NCBI GenBank assembly: GCA_005777405.1
Contig: SXMH01000166.1
Location: forward strand, 1-43,530
From: Actinomycetota bacterium
GTDB taxonomy: Bacteria > Actinomycetota > Actinomycetes > Actinomycetales > Microbacteriaceae
Reading direction: 5' to 3'
Length of the DNA: 43,530 bases
Every line of letters begins with the position of its first letter. Within the stretch, counting starts at the first letter, position 1. Position numbers and translations under genes: made by a program. Shown here in pieces: positions 27,835 to 36,760 of this stretch. The notes beneath the pieces are model-generated. The model saw nothing but the letters and a program-made list of their open reading frames with translations, did not search any database and was not told the DNA's origin.

Positions 27835-28295
27835 CGCTCGTCGAGGTCCTCATTGAGAAAATCGTTGTCGGCAGCACTCGCCGCGGTTGCCGGGCGCTCA
27901 CCGATCGCCGAACCGGGCGGGCGACCCGTGCCGGGCGCGTGCTTCTCGCGCTCGTCTACGAGCCACTCGGGCATCTCGTCGAGCAGGGCGCGAATCTCGG
28001 CGGTCGTCATCTTGTCGCTCACTCCCCCGCGGGCGAGCGCCGAGTTCGACACGCCGAGCCTGCGCGACACCTCACTGCGCGGGTGCGGGCCTTCGCGGCG
28101 GAGGGTGACGAGCCACTCGGGCGGAGCATCCAGCATCGCCTGCAGAGCCGTGCGCGAGATCGGCGTCGCCTGAAACTCTTCGGGCGTGGCAGGGAGGAAG
28201 ATGCCGAGCTTCTTCGCGGCCGTCGCCGGGCTCAAGAGCTGCTCTTTCGGCGGCTTCGGCTGCTGGCGGCGATCTTCACGCGGGGCATCGGTCAT
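27831..28295 (-). CDS. DUF5997 family protein
   Basis: LSPATAAKKLGIFLPATPEEFQ...PPEWLVTLRREGPHPRSEVSRRLGVSNSALAR; ATG at 28295. Confidence 0.8.
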   Translation of the reverse strand: MTDAPREDRRQQPKPPKEQLLSPATAAKKLGIFLPATPEEFQATPISRTALQAMLDAPPEWLVTLRREGPHPRSEVSRRLGVSNSALARGGVSDKMTTAEIRALLDEMPEWLVDEREKHAPGTGRPPGSAIGERPATAASAADNDFLNEDLDER

Positions 28296-28349
28296 GTGTC
28301 GAGCGTACGGGAGGACGGCGTTGCCGCGACGCGCGGCTAGCCTGAAGCC

Positions 28350-28916
28350 ATGGCCGCGCCGCGCAATGCTCCTCTGCACGTGGCATTCGTGCCCGGCGTG
28401 ACGCCCACCAAGTGGGAACGCATCTGGCGCGAACGTCGACCACCCGGTCACATCTACCTTGAGCCGCACACGCAAGCCGCGGCACTCGCCGCGCTCACGG
28501 CAGGTGAGGCTCACATGGCCCTGCTGCGTGACGTCGAGGCCGACGACGAGTGGCATGCGATTCAGCTCTACCGCGAGAACCCCGTCGTTGTCGCACCGCG
28601 AGGCTCGCTCGTTGCAGGGCTCGATGACCTGTCGCTCGCCGAGCTCACGGAGCTCGGCGACATCACCGTGCACCCCGTTGACCTCATCGACAGCGACGGC
28701 AGCGACGCGATCGAGCTCGTCGCCGCCAACGTCGGTGTCGCGATCATGCCGCAATCGGTCGCTCGCGCGCTCTCGCGCAAAGACGTCGTCGCCCGCCCGC
28801 TGCGCGATGCTCCCGACACCAGCATCTCCCTCGTGTGGCCCGTCACCGGGGCGCACCCACTGTGCAACGAGTTCATCGGCATCGTGCGAGGACGCACGGC
28901 CAACAGCTCGCGGTGA
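28350..28916 (+). CDS. LysR substrate-binding-domain-only protein
   Basis: LHVAFVPGVTPTKWERIWRERRP...DDEWHAIQLYRENPVVVAPRGSLVAGLDDLSLAEL; no HTH. Confidence 0.8.
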   Translation: MAAPRNAPLHVAFVPGVTPTKWERIWRERRPPGHIYLEPHTQAAALAALTAGEAHMALLRDVEADDEWHAIQLYRENPVVVAPRGSLVAGLDDLSLAELTELGDITVHPVDLIDSDGSDAIELVAANVGVAIMPQSVARALSRKDVVARPLRDAPDTSISLVWPVTGAHPLCNEFIGIVRGRTANSSR

Positions 28917-28944
28917 GCTTCCAGCAACAGCACAATCGCAAAGG

Positions 28945-29208
28945 TCAACGCGACGCGCGATAAAAGCCCCACACGTTGTTCGAAAGCTCACCAGCTGCAA
29001 ATGTGATGCTTCGTCCATCGCGCTCGATGACGTAAACGTTGGCATCGTGAATCTGTGTGGGATACGCGGGATGACGAACCTCCACGCGTTCGTGCGCTGA
29101 GATCCACGAATGTTCCCACGGGTTGATTCCATCAATGTCGATCGGATCACCTTCGTACACAACGCCTACAGCAACCCAGTTGTCAGAAGGATCGTGCTGC
29201 ATGGGCAA
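28945..29208 (-). CDS. Hypothetical protein
   Basis: 87-aa ORF; plausible but no recognised family. Confidence 0.5.
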   Translation of the reverse strand: MPMQHDPSDNWVAVGVVYEGDPIDIDGINPWEHSWISAHERVEVRHPAYPTQIHDANVYVIERDGRSITFAAGELSNNVWGFYRASR

Positions 29209-29257
29209 AGAATACCGGGGCTCGCCTCGCAGCCGAAGCGACGACTAGCCTCGGCGC

Positions 29258-29653
29258 ATGACTGCCGCCATTCCCTCCGACGGGGTCGAGCACCGCCGCG
29301 ACGACGGCGAACGGCTCGGGTGGATTCACCCCGACGGCGAGCTGTACACCGCCGTCGACGTGCTCGGCCGCGAGATCGTGGCGCACGTCGAGTGGCTCGA
29401 CGCCGAAGCCGCCCTCGACGCGCACGGCCTCGCCTGGCTCGCCGAACCCGGGGGCATCGCGCTCGACGACGGCTCGCCCCAGCGCGTGCGCATCAGTCAG
29501 TTGAGCCCCGCCGGCATCACCGTCGTCGACGACGACTGGGGCGCTGCCGCGGCCGTCGGCAGCGGGATGCTCGAGCGCAGCCTGCCATGGCCCGCGCCCG
29601 CGGGGTTGCAGCCGTGGAGTTCGACCGGCACACAGAGCTCGACCGGCGCCTAG
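29258..29653 (+). CDS. Conserved hypothetical protein
   Basis: 131-aa acidic ORF in a gap between genes; coding-like composition. Confidence 0.65.
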   Translation: MTAAIPSDGVEHRRDDGERLGWIHPDGELYTAVDVLGREIVAHVEWLDAEAALDAHGLAWLAEPGGIALDDGSPQRVRISQLSPAGITVVDDDWGAAAAVGSGMLERSLPWPAPAGLQPWSSTGTQSSTGA

Positions 29654-29661
29654 ACGCCTCG

Positions 29662-30261
29662 CTACACGTCTTGCGGCGAGACGAGGCTCGGGCGCTGCAA
29701 CTCGTGCAAGATGATGCCTCGACCCATGGCGTTGGTGTGCCACGAGTCGGGCCCGGCAAGCGGACCCGTCGCACTGACATAGGCGGCATGCTGCAACGAG
29801 AGCGGCAGGCTCGCGTACACGTGCCTGCGGTGAAAGCCTGACGAGACGATCGCCACAGGGACCGTGCTGGGGTCGCCCAGGCGCTCGGCGATCAATCGTT
29901 CGGCGTGAATGAGGTTGCCGGGAGTGTTCGTTGAGTGCTCATCGATGAGCACACGGTCGTCGGCAACGCCGTGTCGCATGAGCACCGCCTGAATGACCTC
30001 GGCTTCAGGCACCCCGTTCGATGCGAGGTTCGCCCCGCACGCCACGAAGATCACGTTCGGCCGGGCACCGAACAACTCTGCGGCGCGCTCCGCTTTGTAG
30101 GCGCAATTGCGACTGCCGAGCACGACGCACACCTCGACGTCGGCGAGAACACTCGCGGGCGGGTCGGGCGCGAACAGCACCGCGTTGACCTCGTCGATGA
30201 GCGCTAGCGAGAGCGGAGCATCCACGTCGCCGATCGCATTCCAAGCCGGGTTGTACTTCAT
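29662..30261 (-). CDS. YdcF/ElyC (DUF218) family protein
   Basis: VCVVLGSRNCAYKAERAAELF...LIDEHSTNTPGNLIHAERLI...VAIVSSGFHRRHVYAS. Confidence 0.85.
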   Translation of the reverse strand: MKYNPAWNAIGDVDAPLSLALIDEVNAVLFAPDPPASVLADVEVCVVLGSRNCAYKAERAAELFGARPNVIFVACGANLASNGVPEAEVIQAVLMRHGVADDRVLIDEHSTNTPGNLIHAERLIAERLGDPSTVPVAIVSSGFHRRHVYASLPLSLQHAAYVSATGPLAGPDSWHTNAMGRGIILHELQRPSLVSPQDV

Positions 30262-32270
30262 GCGCCGCGCACCTGTGCTGCGCGCTTCCAGCGCTCGAAT
30301 CGCTCGAGCAGCGACTCGAACTCGGCGCGCATGCCGTGCCAGCCGAGCAGGCGCCGCGTCATGATCTGCCAGCTGTAGTGAATCATCGGCGCGGCGTTGC
30401 CCTCGACGATGACGGGGCCGCTCGGCGTGATGGCGACATCCCAGCCGATGAACGGCAGCTCAGGCACAAACCGCGCGGCATCGCGCACCAGGTCGGCCGC
30501 CTCGCGCGTGAATGGAATGACCGCGCCGCGAAAGGGCACGTTCGAATCGGGGTGACGCTCGAACACCTCGTCGGGGGTTCCGTGCTGCACCGAGCCTTGA
30601 AAGATGCCGTCGGTCTCGACCCGCCCCGTTTCGAGGTCGAAGAATGCCTGCAGCGACCACGCGTTGCTCGTGACCCCGCCCTTGCTGCCGAAACTCACCG
30701 TCGTCGGAAAGACGATCTGCACCTCGTCGCCGAGCGCGAGCGTGTGGATGCGCAACGAGGCGACGGCACTCTCATAGAAGCGGGCGAGGTCGGCATGTTG
30801 GTGCAGCAGCTCTTCGACGACGTGCTGCTTGTCGGCGAGCAATCGCTCGTACAGCTCTGCGGCGTCGAGGCCTGGCGCCGCCGTGTCGACCACGTCGACG
30901 CCCTTGCCCGAAGCGCCGTCGAAGCGCTTGACCACGATGCGGTCGCGGGTCGACGTGAACTGAGTGAACTCGTCGACCGATGTGCGCCGCAGGTCGAGCC
31001 ACTGTCGGCCGAGAAAGTCGCGGTTCGTGGCAGAGGCGAGCCGTCGCAGCAGCACCCCCTTATCGCGCACGATGACGCGAAAGCGCTCGGGGTTGATGCG
31101 GTCGAGAAAGTGCTCGTAGTCGGCGAGCAGGTAGTACCGCTTCTGCTCTCTCGTGCTCGCCGTCGTGAGTTGCAAGCGCTGCATCGCCTTCGATCGATCG
31201 AGCTCAGCGCGTCGGCGGGCGAGCGTCGTGCGGTCGTCGCGCCGCCGCAGCGTGCGGATGAGCGCGGCCGCGGCGCCCGCACTCCGCAGCCTGAGCACGA
31301 GCTGCAGCAGGCGGGCGCGGCGCGATGGCGCAGCATCCGCCGATAAGGCATCCACCGGGAACAGGGAGTGATCGAGACGAGCCGCCAGCAGCGCGCGCAC
31401 CGCCTCGCGCACGCTCGCCGCCCCGCCCCGTCGGTCGAGTCGCATGAGGTCGGCAAGCGTCTGCTCGAGCATCGAGCGCGCATCGCGACGCCGCACCGCC
31501 TCGAGTTCGGCCTCGCTCGCGCCATAGTCGCGAAAGAGCTCGAGCTTTGCCTCAGACAGCCGCCGCAACGCGTGGATGCCCTCCGCCGGCGGCACGTCAG
31601 ACAGCGTGCCCGGCAGCCCGTGGTGATAGCTGAGCAAGCGCTCGCTCATCGTCACCACGCCACCCGCGTGGCGCAGGTAGGCGAAGTTGAAGAGCCGATC
31701 TTCGCCGAAGCGCAGCTGCTCGAAGCGCAGGCCGTGAGCCTCGACGAGGCTGCGGCGGTAGAGCTTGTTGCTCTGCGAGTAGACGAGCATTTGCTGGGTG
31801 CGCAGGTATTCGCGCATGAACGCTGTGGCGCGGTCTCCCTCGCCCTCGCCCTCGAAGTAGGCGTCTTTCAGTCGCGTGAGCTTCGGCGGCCAGGCATAGA
31901 TGTAGGCGCGCACGGCGTCGATCGAGAAGATGACGAGGCCGACGCTGTCGTGCCGCTCGATGCGGTGGAGGATGGTCTCGAAGGCCTCGGGCTTGAACTC
32001 GTCGTCGGCGTCGAGAAAGGCCAGCCACTCCCCCGTCGCCACGTCGATGCCGGCATTGCGGGCGGCGCCGGGGCCGGCGTGCTGCTGGGTTCTCACTCGA
32101 ACGCGGGCGTCGCGCCGCGCCCAGAACTCGGCGATCTCGGTCGTGCCGTCGGGCGAGCCGTCGTCGACGACGATGACTTCGAGGTCAGAGTGTGTCTGCC
32201 CGAGCACCGACTCGATCGCGCGCTCGATGGTCGCCTCCGCGTTCAACGCCGGAATGACGACTGAGATCAC
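30258..32270 (-). CDS. Glycosyltransferase family 2 fused to sugar-transfer-associated ATP-grasp domain
   Basis: N-term MISVVIPALNAEATIERAIESVLGQTHSDLEVIVVDDGSPDGT; C-term VVKRFDGASGKGVDVVD...PFIGWDVAITPSGPVIVEGNAAP. Confidence 0.85.
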   Translation of the reverse strand: MISVVIPALNAEATIERAIESVLGQTHSDLEVIVVDDGSPDGTTEIAEFWARRDARVRVRTQQHAGPGAARNAGIDVATGEWLAFLDADDEFKPEAFETILHRIERHDSVGLVIFSIDAVRAYIYAWPPKLTRLKDAYFEGEGEGDRATAFMREYLRTQQMLVYSQSNKLYRRSLVEAHGLRFEQLRFGEDRLFNFAYLRHAGGVVTMSERLLSYHHGLPGTLSDVPPAEGIHALRRLSEAKLELFRDYGASEAELEAVRRRDARSMLEQTLADLMRLDRRGGAASVREAVRALLAARLDHSLFPVDALSADAAPSRRARLLQLVLRLRSAGAAAALIRTLRRRDDRTTLARRRAELDRSKAMQRLQLTTASTREQKRYYLLADYEHFLDRINPERFRVIVRDKGVLLRRLASATNRDFLGRQWLDLRRTSVDEFTQFTSTRDRIVVKRFDGASGKGVDVVDTAAPGLDAAELYERLLADKQHVVEELLHQHADLARFYESAVASLRIHTLALGDEVQIVFPTTVSFGSKGGVTSNAWSLQAFFDLETGRVETDGIFQGSVQHGTPDEVFERHPDSNVPFRGAVIPFTREAADLVRDAARFVPELPFIGWDVAITPSGPVIVEGNAAPMIHYSWQIMTRRLLGWHGMRAEFESLLERFERWKRAAQVRGA

Positions 32271-32359
32271 AACGCTGTCCTCCCGACGCGGAACTGGCTG
32301 ACGCCGACGCGGCGGTGCTCAATGGTCCTCGAGGGTTGAGCCTAGTGGGGCGTGTTCAG

Positions 32360-33016
32360 TCAGGCGCGCTTGAACCCGGCGGCAATAGCGCTCGTGACGG
32401 TGGCGACATCGAGAGAAGGCTCCACACTCCGCCCAATCCACGTCGCAAGCTTCTTCGGCCACACCACGCGCACGCCATTAACCTCGAACGCGTCGGGAAA
32501 GAAGCCCCAGTCGGCATCGACGAAACACAGCACGCCGAAGACTGGCACGTCACCAACCACGCGCCGCACGTGCTCGACCTGATTCAGAACCCCGTCAACG
32601 AGGGCAGTCTTATCGCGCCCCTTCACCGTCAGCAGCTCAACCCGCGGCCGAATGATGCCACCCTCTACGCGCTTCTGCGGGGCAGGACCCACGTAGCGCT
32701 TCGTGTCGATCACCCAGACCCCACCCGGCGTCACAACGATGTGGTCGATGTTGGCTTTCGAGCGAGGAATGCGCCGGTCATGCAAGACCCGGATGCTCTC
32801 CGACGCCAACCCGTCGAGCCGAGCCCCCACAGCTGCCTCACCGGCAGCTCCGCTGCTCCACGCTCTTGTGCTCTGCTTCTCGTCCGACAGCGCAACGGCG
32901 ATGCCGCCGAGCTTGCCCCACTTCGCGCGCAGCTTTGCTTCGTCGTTGGCTTTGCGACGTTCGTACTCGCGCTGCGCGGAGGTGCCAGCGGCGCTGTAGT
33001 GATCGTCCATCCTCAC
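32360..33016 (-). CDS. NERD (nuclease-related) domain protein
   Basis: NIDHIVVTPGGVWVIDTKRYVG (D...DxK nuclease-like core). Confidence 0.85.
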   Translation of the reverse strand: MRMDDHYSAAGTSAQREYERRKANDEAKLRAKWGKLGGIAVALSDEKQSTRAWSSGAAGEAAVGARLDGLASESIRVLHDRRIPRSKANIDHIVVTPGGVWVIDTKRYVGPAPQKRVEGGIIRPRVELLTVKGRDKTALVDGVLNQVEHVRRVVGDVPVFGVLCFVDADWGFFPDAFEVNGVRVVWPKKLATWIGRSVEPSLDVATVTSAIAAGFKRA

Positions 33017-34419
33017 CCCTCCGAGGCAGTGGTTGGCACCGGTGCTGAACTGGCCTTGAACTCCATCGCCTCCGGTTCAACGACGAACTCCAGCACTTCG
33101 ACGGACTCCTCCTTGAGCGCCTCCAACACCGCGTCGGGCGTAACCCTGAAATACTCGCGCCGAAGGTTCACCTTGTTGATGCGGTGCTCATCAAACCTCT
33201 GGTGCAGTTTCGCCTCGATACCGACAGCGTCGTCGGCGAAGAACAGCGCGTGCACGTCGAAGCGGAAGGGCACGGAGGCATCGCCCAGTTCGTTGACTCG
33301 ATCCATCGGCTCGAGTCGCCGAGTCATGCCGATCTTCACGACATCGCCACCGAACGAGCCGACGTTCGAAATGACGTACACGTACCCGGCACGGATGTTC
33401 GCCGCTCGGTAGTCGACATCATCGATGGCCTTGTCCACATCTGCCAGTCGCTCGCGCACGCGTTCGGCTCCTTCGAGATCACCCTTCGCTTCTAGAGCGG
33501 CCAGCGTGGCGAGATAGTGAGACTTCTCTTTCTCGAGCTTCTCCTTCTGACGCTGGAGTTCCTGCTCCGCTTTGCGCTGCTCTCGAAGTTCTTCGCGGTG
33601 CGCCCGCTCGAGTTCTTTCTCTCGCTGCAACGCTTGAAGGTGCTGGGCCGCCAGAGCCAGCTCCTTCATCCGCAACTGGTGGAAATGGGGCGTGATGCGC
33701 AAGTCGATCATCGTTCCCTGTCGAGCGATCTGATCGATGACAGTGTTCAAGCGCTTGGTGGCCGTTGCCAAGTTGCCGGCCTTGACCGTCTTGACGCAAT
33801 TCTCCGCCTCGGCGTTGTACGCACGCAGCAAGAGGTTCGACATGTCGGAGACAAACTTGCGACCCTTGGCGGCGGAACCATTGAAGGTGAAGTTCGACGT
33901 GGCTTGGGTCGCGCGCTTCGAACGGATCGTCTCCTTGATCTGAGAACGAAGGGCCTCTAGCTCTGCGCTCAGCATCGTCGACGACTCCGCCGGGTGCTCA
34001 TAGTCGAAGAGGCCGTACGACTGCAGTTCAACGACGGCCCGCGCGCTCAAGACTTCACTCTGCACTGAGCTCAGCTCGCGCGATGCTTCGTTGATCTTGC
34101 CGCGCGCGACAGAGATCTCCGCGTTCGCCGACTCGATCTGCTGACGCAATTCGTCTTTGACGCGATCGAGCTCTGCGACCTCGGCGAGCCCATGCTTGTC
34201 GATGAGCGACTGCAATCGTTCGTTCTCGGCTGCATACGCGAGAGCTGCCTTCTTCCCGCCAAAGAAAGAGATCTTTGGCGATGCAGAAACCTCCCGCGAT
34301 GCAGTGGTCGGCGTCGCGGCGGGCTGTTGATCAGCGAAGTGCTCGGTCCACTTCTCGCCATCCCACCAGCGCTGCCGTCCAGAACCGTCGTCGTACCAAC
34401 CCGCCGCTGCGTTTGCCAT
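33013..34419 (-). CDS. DUF2510 - coiled-coil (DUF4041-like) - GIY-YIG (T5orf172/MUG113) protein
   Basis: AAGWYDDGSGRQRWWDGEKWTEHF N-term; long charged coiled-coil; C-term AGYVYVISNVGSFGGDVVKIGMTRRLEPMDRVNELGDASVPFRFDVHALFFADDA; ATG at 34419. Confidence 0.85.
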   Translation of the reverse strand: MANAAAGWYDDGSGRQRWWDGEKWTEHFADQQPAATPTTASREVSASPKISFFGGKKAALAYAAENERLQSLIDKHGLAEVAELDRVKDELRQQIESANAEISVARGKINEASRELSSVQSEVLSARAVVELQSYGLFDYEHPAESSTMLSAELEALRSQIKETIRSKRATQATSNFTFNGSAAKGRKFVSDMSNLLLRAYNAEAENCVKTVKAGNLATATKRLNTVIDQIARQGTMIDLRITPHFHQLRMKELALAAQHLQALQREKELERAHREELREQRKAEQELQRQKEKLEKEKSHYLATLAALEAKGDLEGAERVRERLADVDKAIDDVDYRAANIRAGYVYVISNVGSFGGDVVKIGMTRRLEPMDRVNELGDASVPFRFDVHALFFADDAVGIEAKLHQRFDEHRINKVNLRREYFRVTPDAVLEALKEESVEVLEFVVEPEAMEFKASSAPVPTTASEG

Positions 34420-34510
34420 GCGCTGACGGTACTGAAAACTGAGCGTGTCTCTACAGTCCCCATCCGGGTCACACGAGCCCTCGTCACCTCTCACCGCTAC
34501 GCTGACCACC

Positions 34511-34828
34511 ATGACCGACGCCGCCCGCGACGCCCTCCGCGCGTTCGTGGCCGAGCGCGACTGGGCACAATTCCACTCCCCCGAGAACCTCGCCAAGAGC
34601 ATCTCGATCGAGGCGGCCGAGCTGCTCGAACTCTTCCAGTGGAACGCCAACGTTGACGCGCAACGCTTGCGCGACGAACTCGCCGACGTGCTCACCTACT
34701 GCATCCTGCTCGCTGACCGCATCGGCGCCGACCCGCAGCAGCTCGTCCTCGACAAGCTCGAGCAGACGCGCGCCAAGTACCCGGCAGACAAGGCGCGAGG
34801 GCGCAGCGAGAAGTATGACCATCTCTGA
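34511..34828 (+). CDS. MazG-like nucleotide pyrophosphohydrolase
   Basis: SIEAAELLELFQW (EExxE-like) and LRDELADVLTYCILLADRIGAD. Confidence 0.93.
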   Translation: MTDAARDALRAFVAERDWAQFHSPENLAKSISIEAAELLELFQWNANVDAQRLRDELADVLTYCILLADRIGADPQQLVLDKLEQTRAKYPADKARGRSEKYDHL

Positions 34829-36587
34829 GATTCACCGCATCGCCTTCGATAAGGTGGCGGTGCGCGAGTGGGCCAAGACCGACCCGCGTCACCGCAACTG
34901 GCCAGTCGTGTACCTCATCGACTCCGGGCGCACCGGGCAACGCCCTGGACTCAGCGACGTGTACGTCGGGGAGACGCTCAACGCTGAAGCGCGCATCCTG
35001 CAGCACCTCGACAACCCCGACAAGCGGCAGATTCTGGAACAGTTTCGCGTCGTGCTCGACGACCGCTACAACAAGTCAGCGTGCCTCGACCTCGAGTCGC
35101 ACCTCATCCGTTTGCTCGCCGGCGACGGCACGTACCGCGTGCTAAACCGCAATGACGGCATCACCGACTCCAACTACTACGAGCGCGATGTGTACCGCGA
35201 GTCGTTTCAGCAGGTGTTCGACCAGCTGCTCGACGAAGGCATCTTCACACGAAGCATCCCCGAGATCGAGAACAGCGACCTCTTCAAACTCTCCCCCTAC
35301 AAGGCGCTCACCACTGACCAGGCAGTCGCGGTCGAGAACATCGTCGAAGGGCTCTTTGACGGGCTCGAGCGCGACACGGGTGAGCTGCTCATCGTGCAAG
35401 GCGAACCCGGCACAGGCAAAACGGTTGTCGCGATCTACCTCATGAAGCTGCTCGCCGACATCCAGGCTTCACGCCCCGACGACGAGCCCGACGCCGACTC
35501 GATCTTCTCCGACTTCTTCACCGACGAGCACCGGCAGCAGCTCACCGACTTTCGGGTCGGGCTCGTCGTTCCGCAGCAGTCGCTGCGCAAGAGCATCCAG
35601 CGCGTCTTCAAGCGCACTCCCGGCCTCAGTGCCGACCAAGTGCTGACGCCCTTCGACGTCGGCGCGAGCGACACCCACTGGGACCTGCTCATCGTCGACG
35701 AAGCCCACCGGCTCAACCAGCGCGCCAACCAACCGTCGGGCGTGCAGAACCGCAAGTTCATCGACATCACCACCGCACTGTTCGGGACCGACGACATCAC
35801 CAAGACCCAACTCGACTGGATTCGCGCCCGTAGCCGCCACCAATTGCTCATGGTCGACCCCGAACAGAGCGTGCGCCCCGCCGACCTGCCGCCCGAACTG
35901 CTGCGCACCCTCGTTGACGAGGCGAAAGGCGATGGGCGCCACTACCCGCTCGTCTCGCAACTGCGCGTCAAAGCCGGCGACGATTACATCGCGTGGGTGC
36001 GCGGCATTTTCCGCCCCGGGCTACCCGACGTGGATGCTCCGCCTCCCGCACCCCGCACCTTCGAGGGCTACGACCTGCGGTTCTTCGACGACCTCGGCGA
36101 GATGCACGACGCCATCCGCGAGCGCGACGCCGAGCATGGGCTCGCGCGCCTCGTCGCCGGCTACGCGTGGGAGTGGAAGAGCAAAAATGACCCCACCGCC
36201 TACGACATCGAGCTCGACGGCCGCCAACTGCGCTGGAACACCACCGCCACCGACTGGATCGCCTCGAAGACCTCGCTCGACGAGGTCGGCTCGATACACA
36301 CCGTGCAGGGCTACGACCTCAACTACGCCGGCGTCATTATCGGCAACGACCTGCAGTGGGATGAAGATGCTCAGCGCCTGGTCGTCGACCGCGACAGCTA
36401 CTTTGACAAGAAAGGCAAAGAGAACAACCCGACGCTCGGCAAGACGTACAGTGATGAAGATCTGCTGAGGTACGTCTGCAATGTGTATGCGGTGCTGATG
36501 ACTCGCGGGATTCTCGGGACATACGTGCACGTGCGCGACGACTTGCTGCGCACCAGACTCAACGTATGGCTTAGCGCACATCCTTGA
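34815..36587 (+). CDS. GIY-YIG nuclease-like domain fused to DUF2075 superfamily helicase/ATPase
   Basis: N-term VVYLIDSG...DVYVGETLNAEARILQH; Walker A VQGEPGTGKTVVAIYL; LIVDEAHRL; HTVQGYDLNYAGVIIG; ATG at 34815 overlaps MazG stop by 14 bp. Confidence 0.9.
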   Translation: MTISEIHRIAFDKVAVREWAKTDPRHRNWPVVYLIDSGRTGQRPGLSDVYVGETLNAEARILQHLDNPDKRQILEQFRVVLDDRYNKSACLDLESHLIRLLAGDGTYRVLNRNDGITDSNYYERDVYRESFQQVFDQLLDEGIFTRSIPEIENSDLFKLSPYKALTTDQAVAVENIVEGLFDGLERDTGELLIVQGEPGTGKTVVAIYLMKLLADIQASRPDDEPDADSIFSDFFTDEHRQQLTDFRVGLVVPQQSLRKSIQRVFKRTPGLSADQVLTPFDVGASDTHWDLLIVDEAHRLNQRANQPSGVQNRKFIDITTALFGTDDITKTQLDWIRARSRHQLLMVDPEQSVRPADLPPELLRTLVDEAKGDGRHYPLVSQLRVKAGDDYIAWVRGIFRPGLPDVDAPPPAPRTFEGYDLRFFDDLGEMHDAIRERDAEHGLARLVAGYAWEWKSKNDPTAYDIELDGRQLRWNTTATDWIASKTSLDEVGSIHTVQGYDLNYAGVIIGNDLQWDEDAQRLVVDRDSYFDKKGKENNPTLGKTYSDEDLLRYVCNVYAVLMTRGILGTYVHVRDDLLRTRLNVWLSAHP

Positions 36588-36760
36588 TTTTCCCGCGACG
36601 CCCAAACCGCCTTCTTCAGGATGACGTCTCGCTTGAACCCATGACCGTATCGACATCGATGGGGCGCGTGCGCTACTCGCAAATGCGCTCGGCCAAGGCC
36701 GAACTCGATATCTCCGCTCGACTAGCGCAGGTTGCGGTCTGGGACAACTGCTGAGTGAGT

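Noticed and set aside
30336-32264. 336- and 298-aa plus-strand ORFs
   Set aside because: Antisense to the GT2-ATP-grasp gene
36641-36754. 37-aa ORF (MTVSTSMGRVRYSQMRSAKAELDISARLAQVAVWDNC) between convergent helicase genes
   Set aside because: Could be a gene remnant, but no family recognised and too short to support
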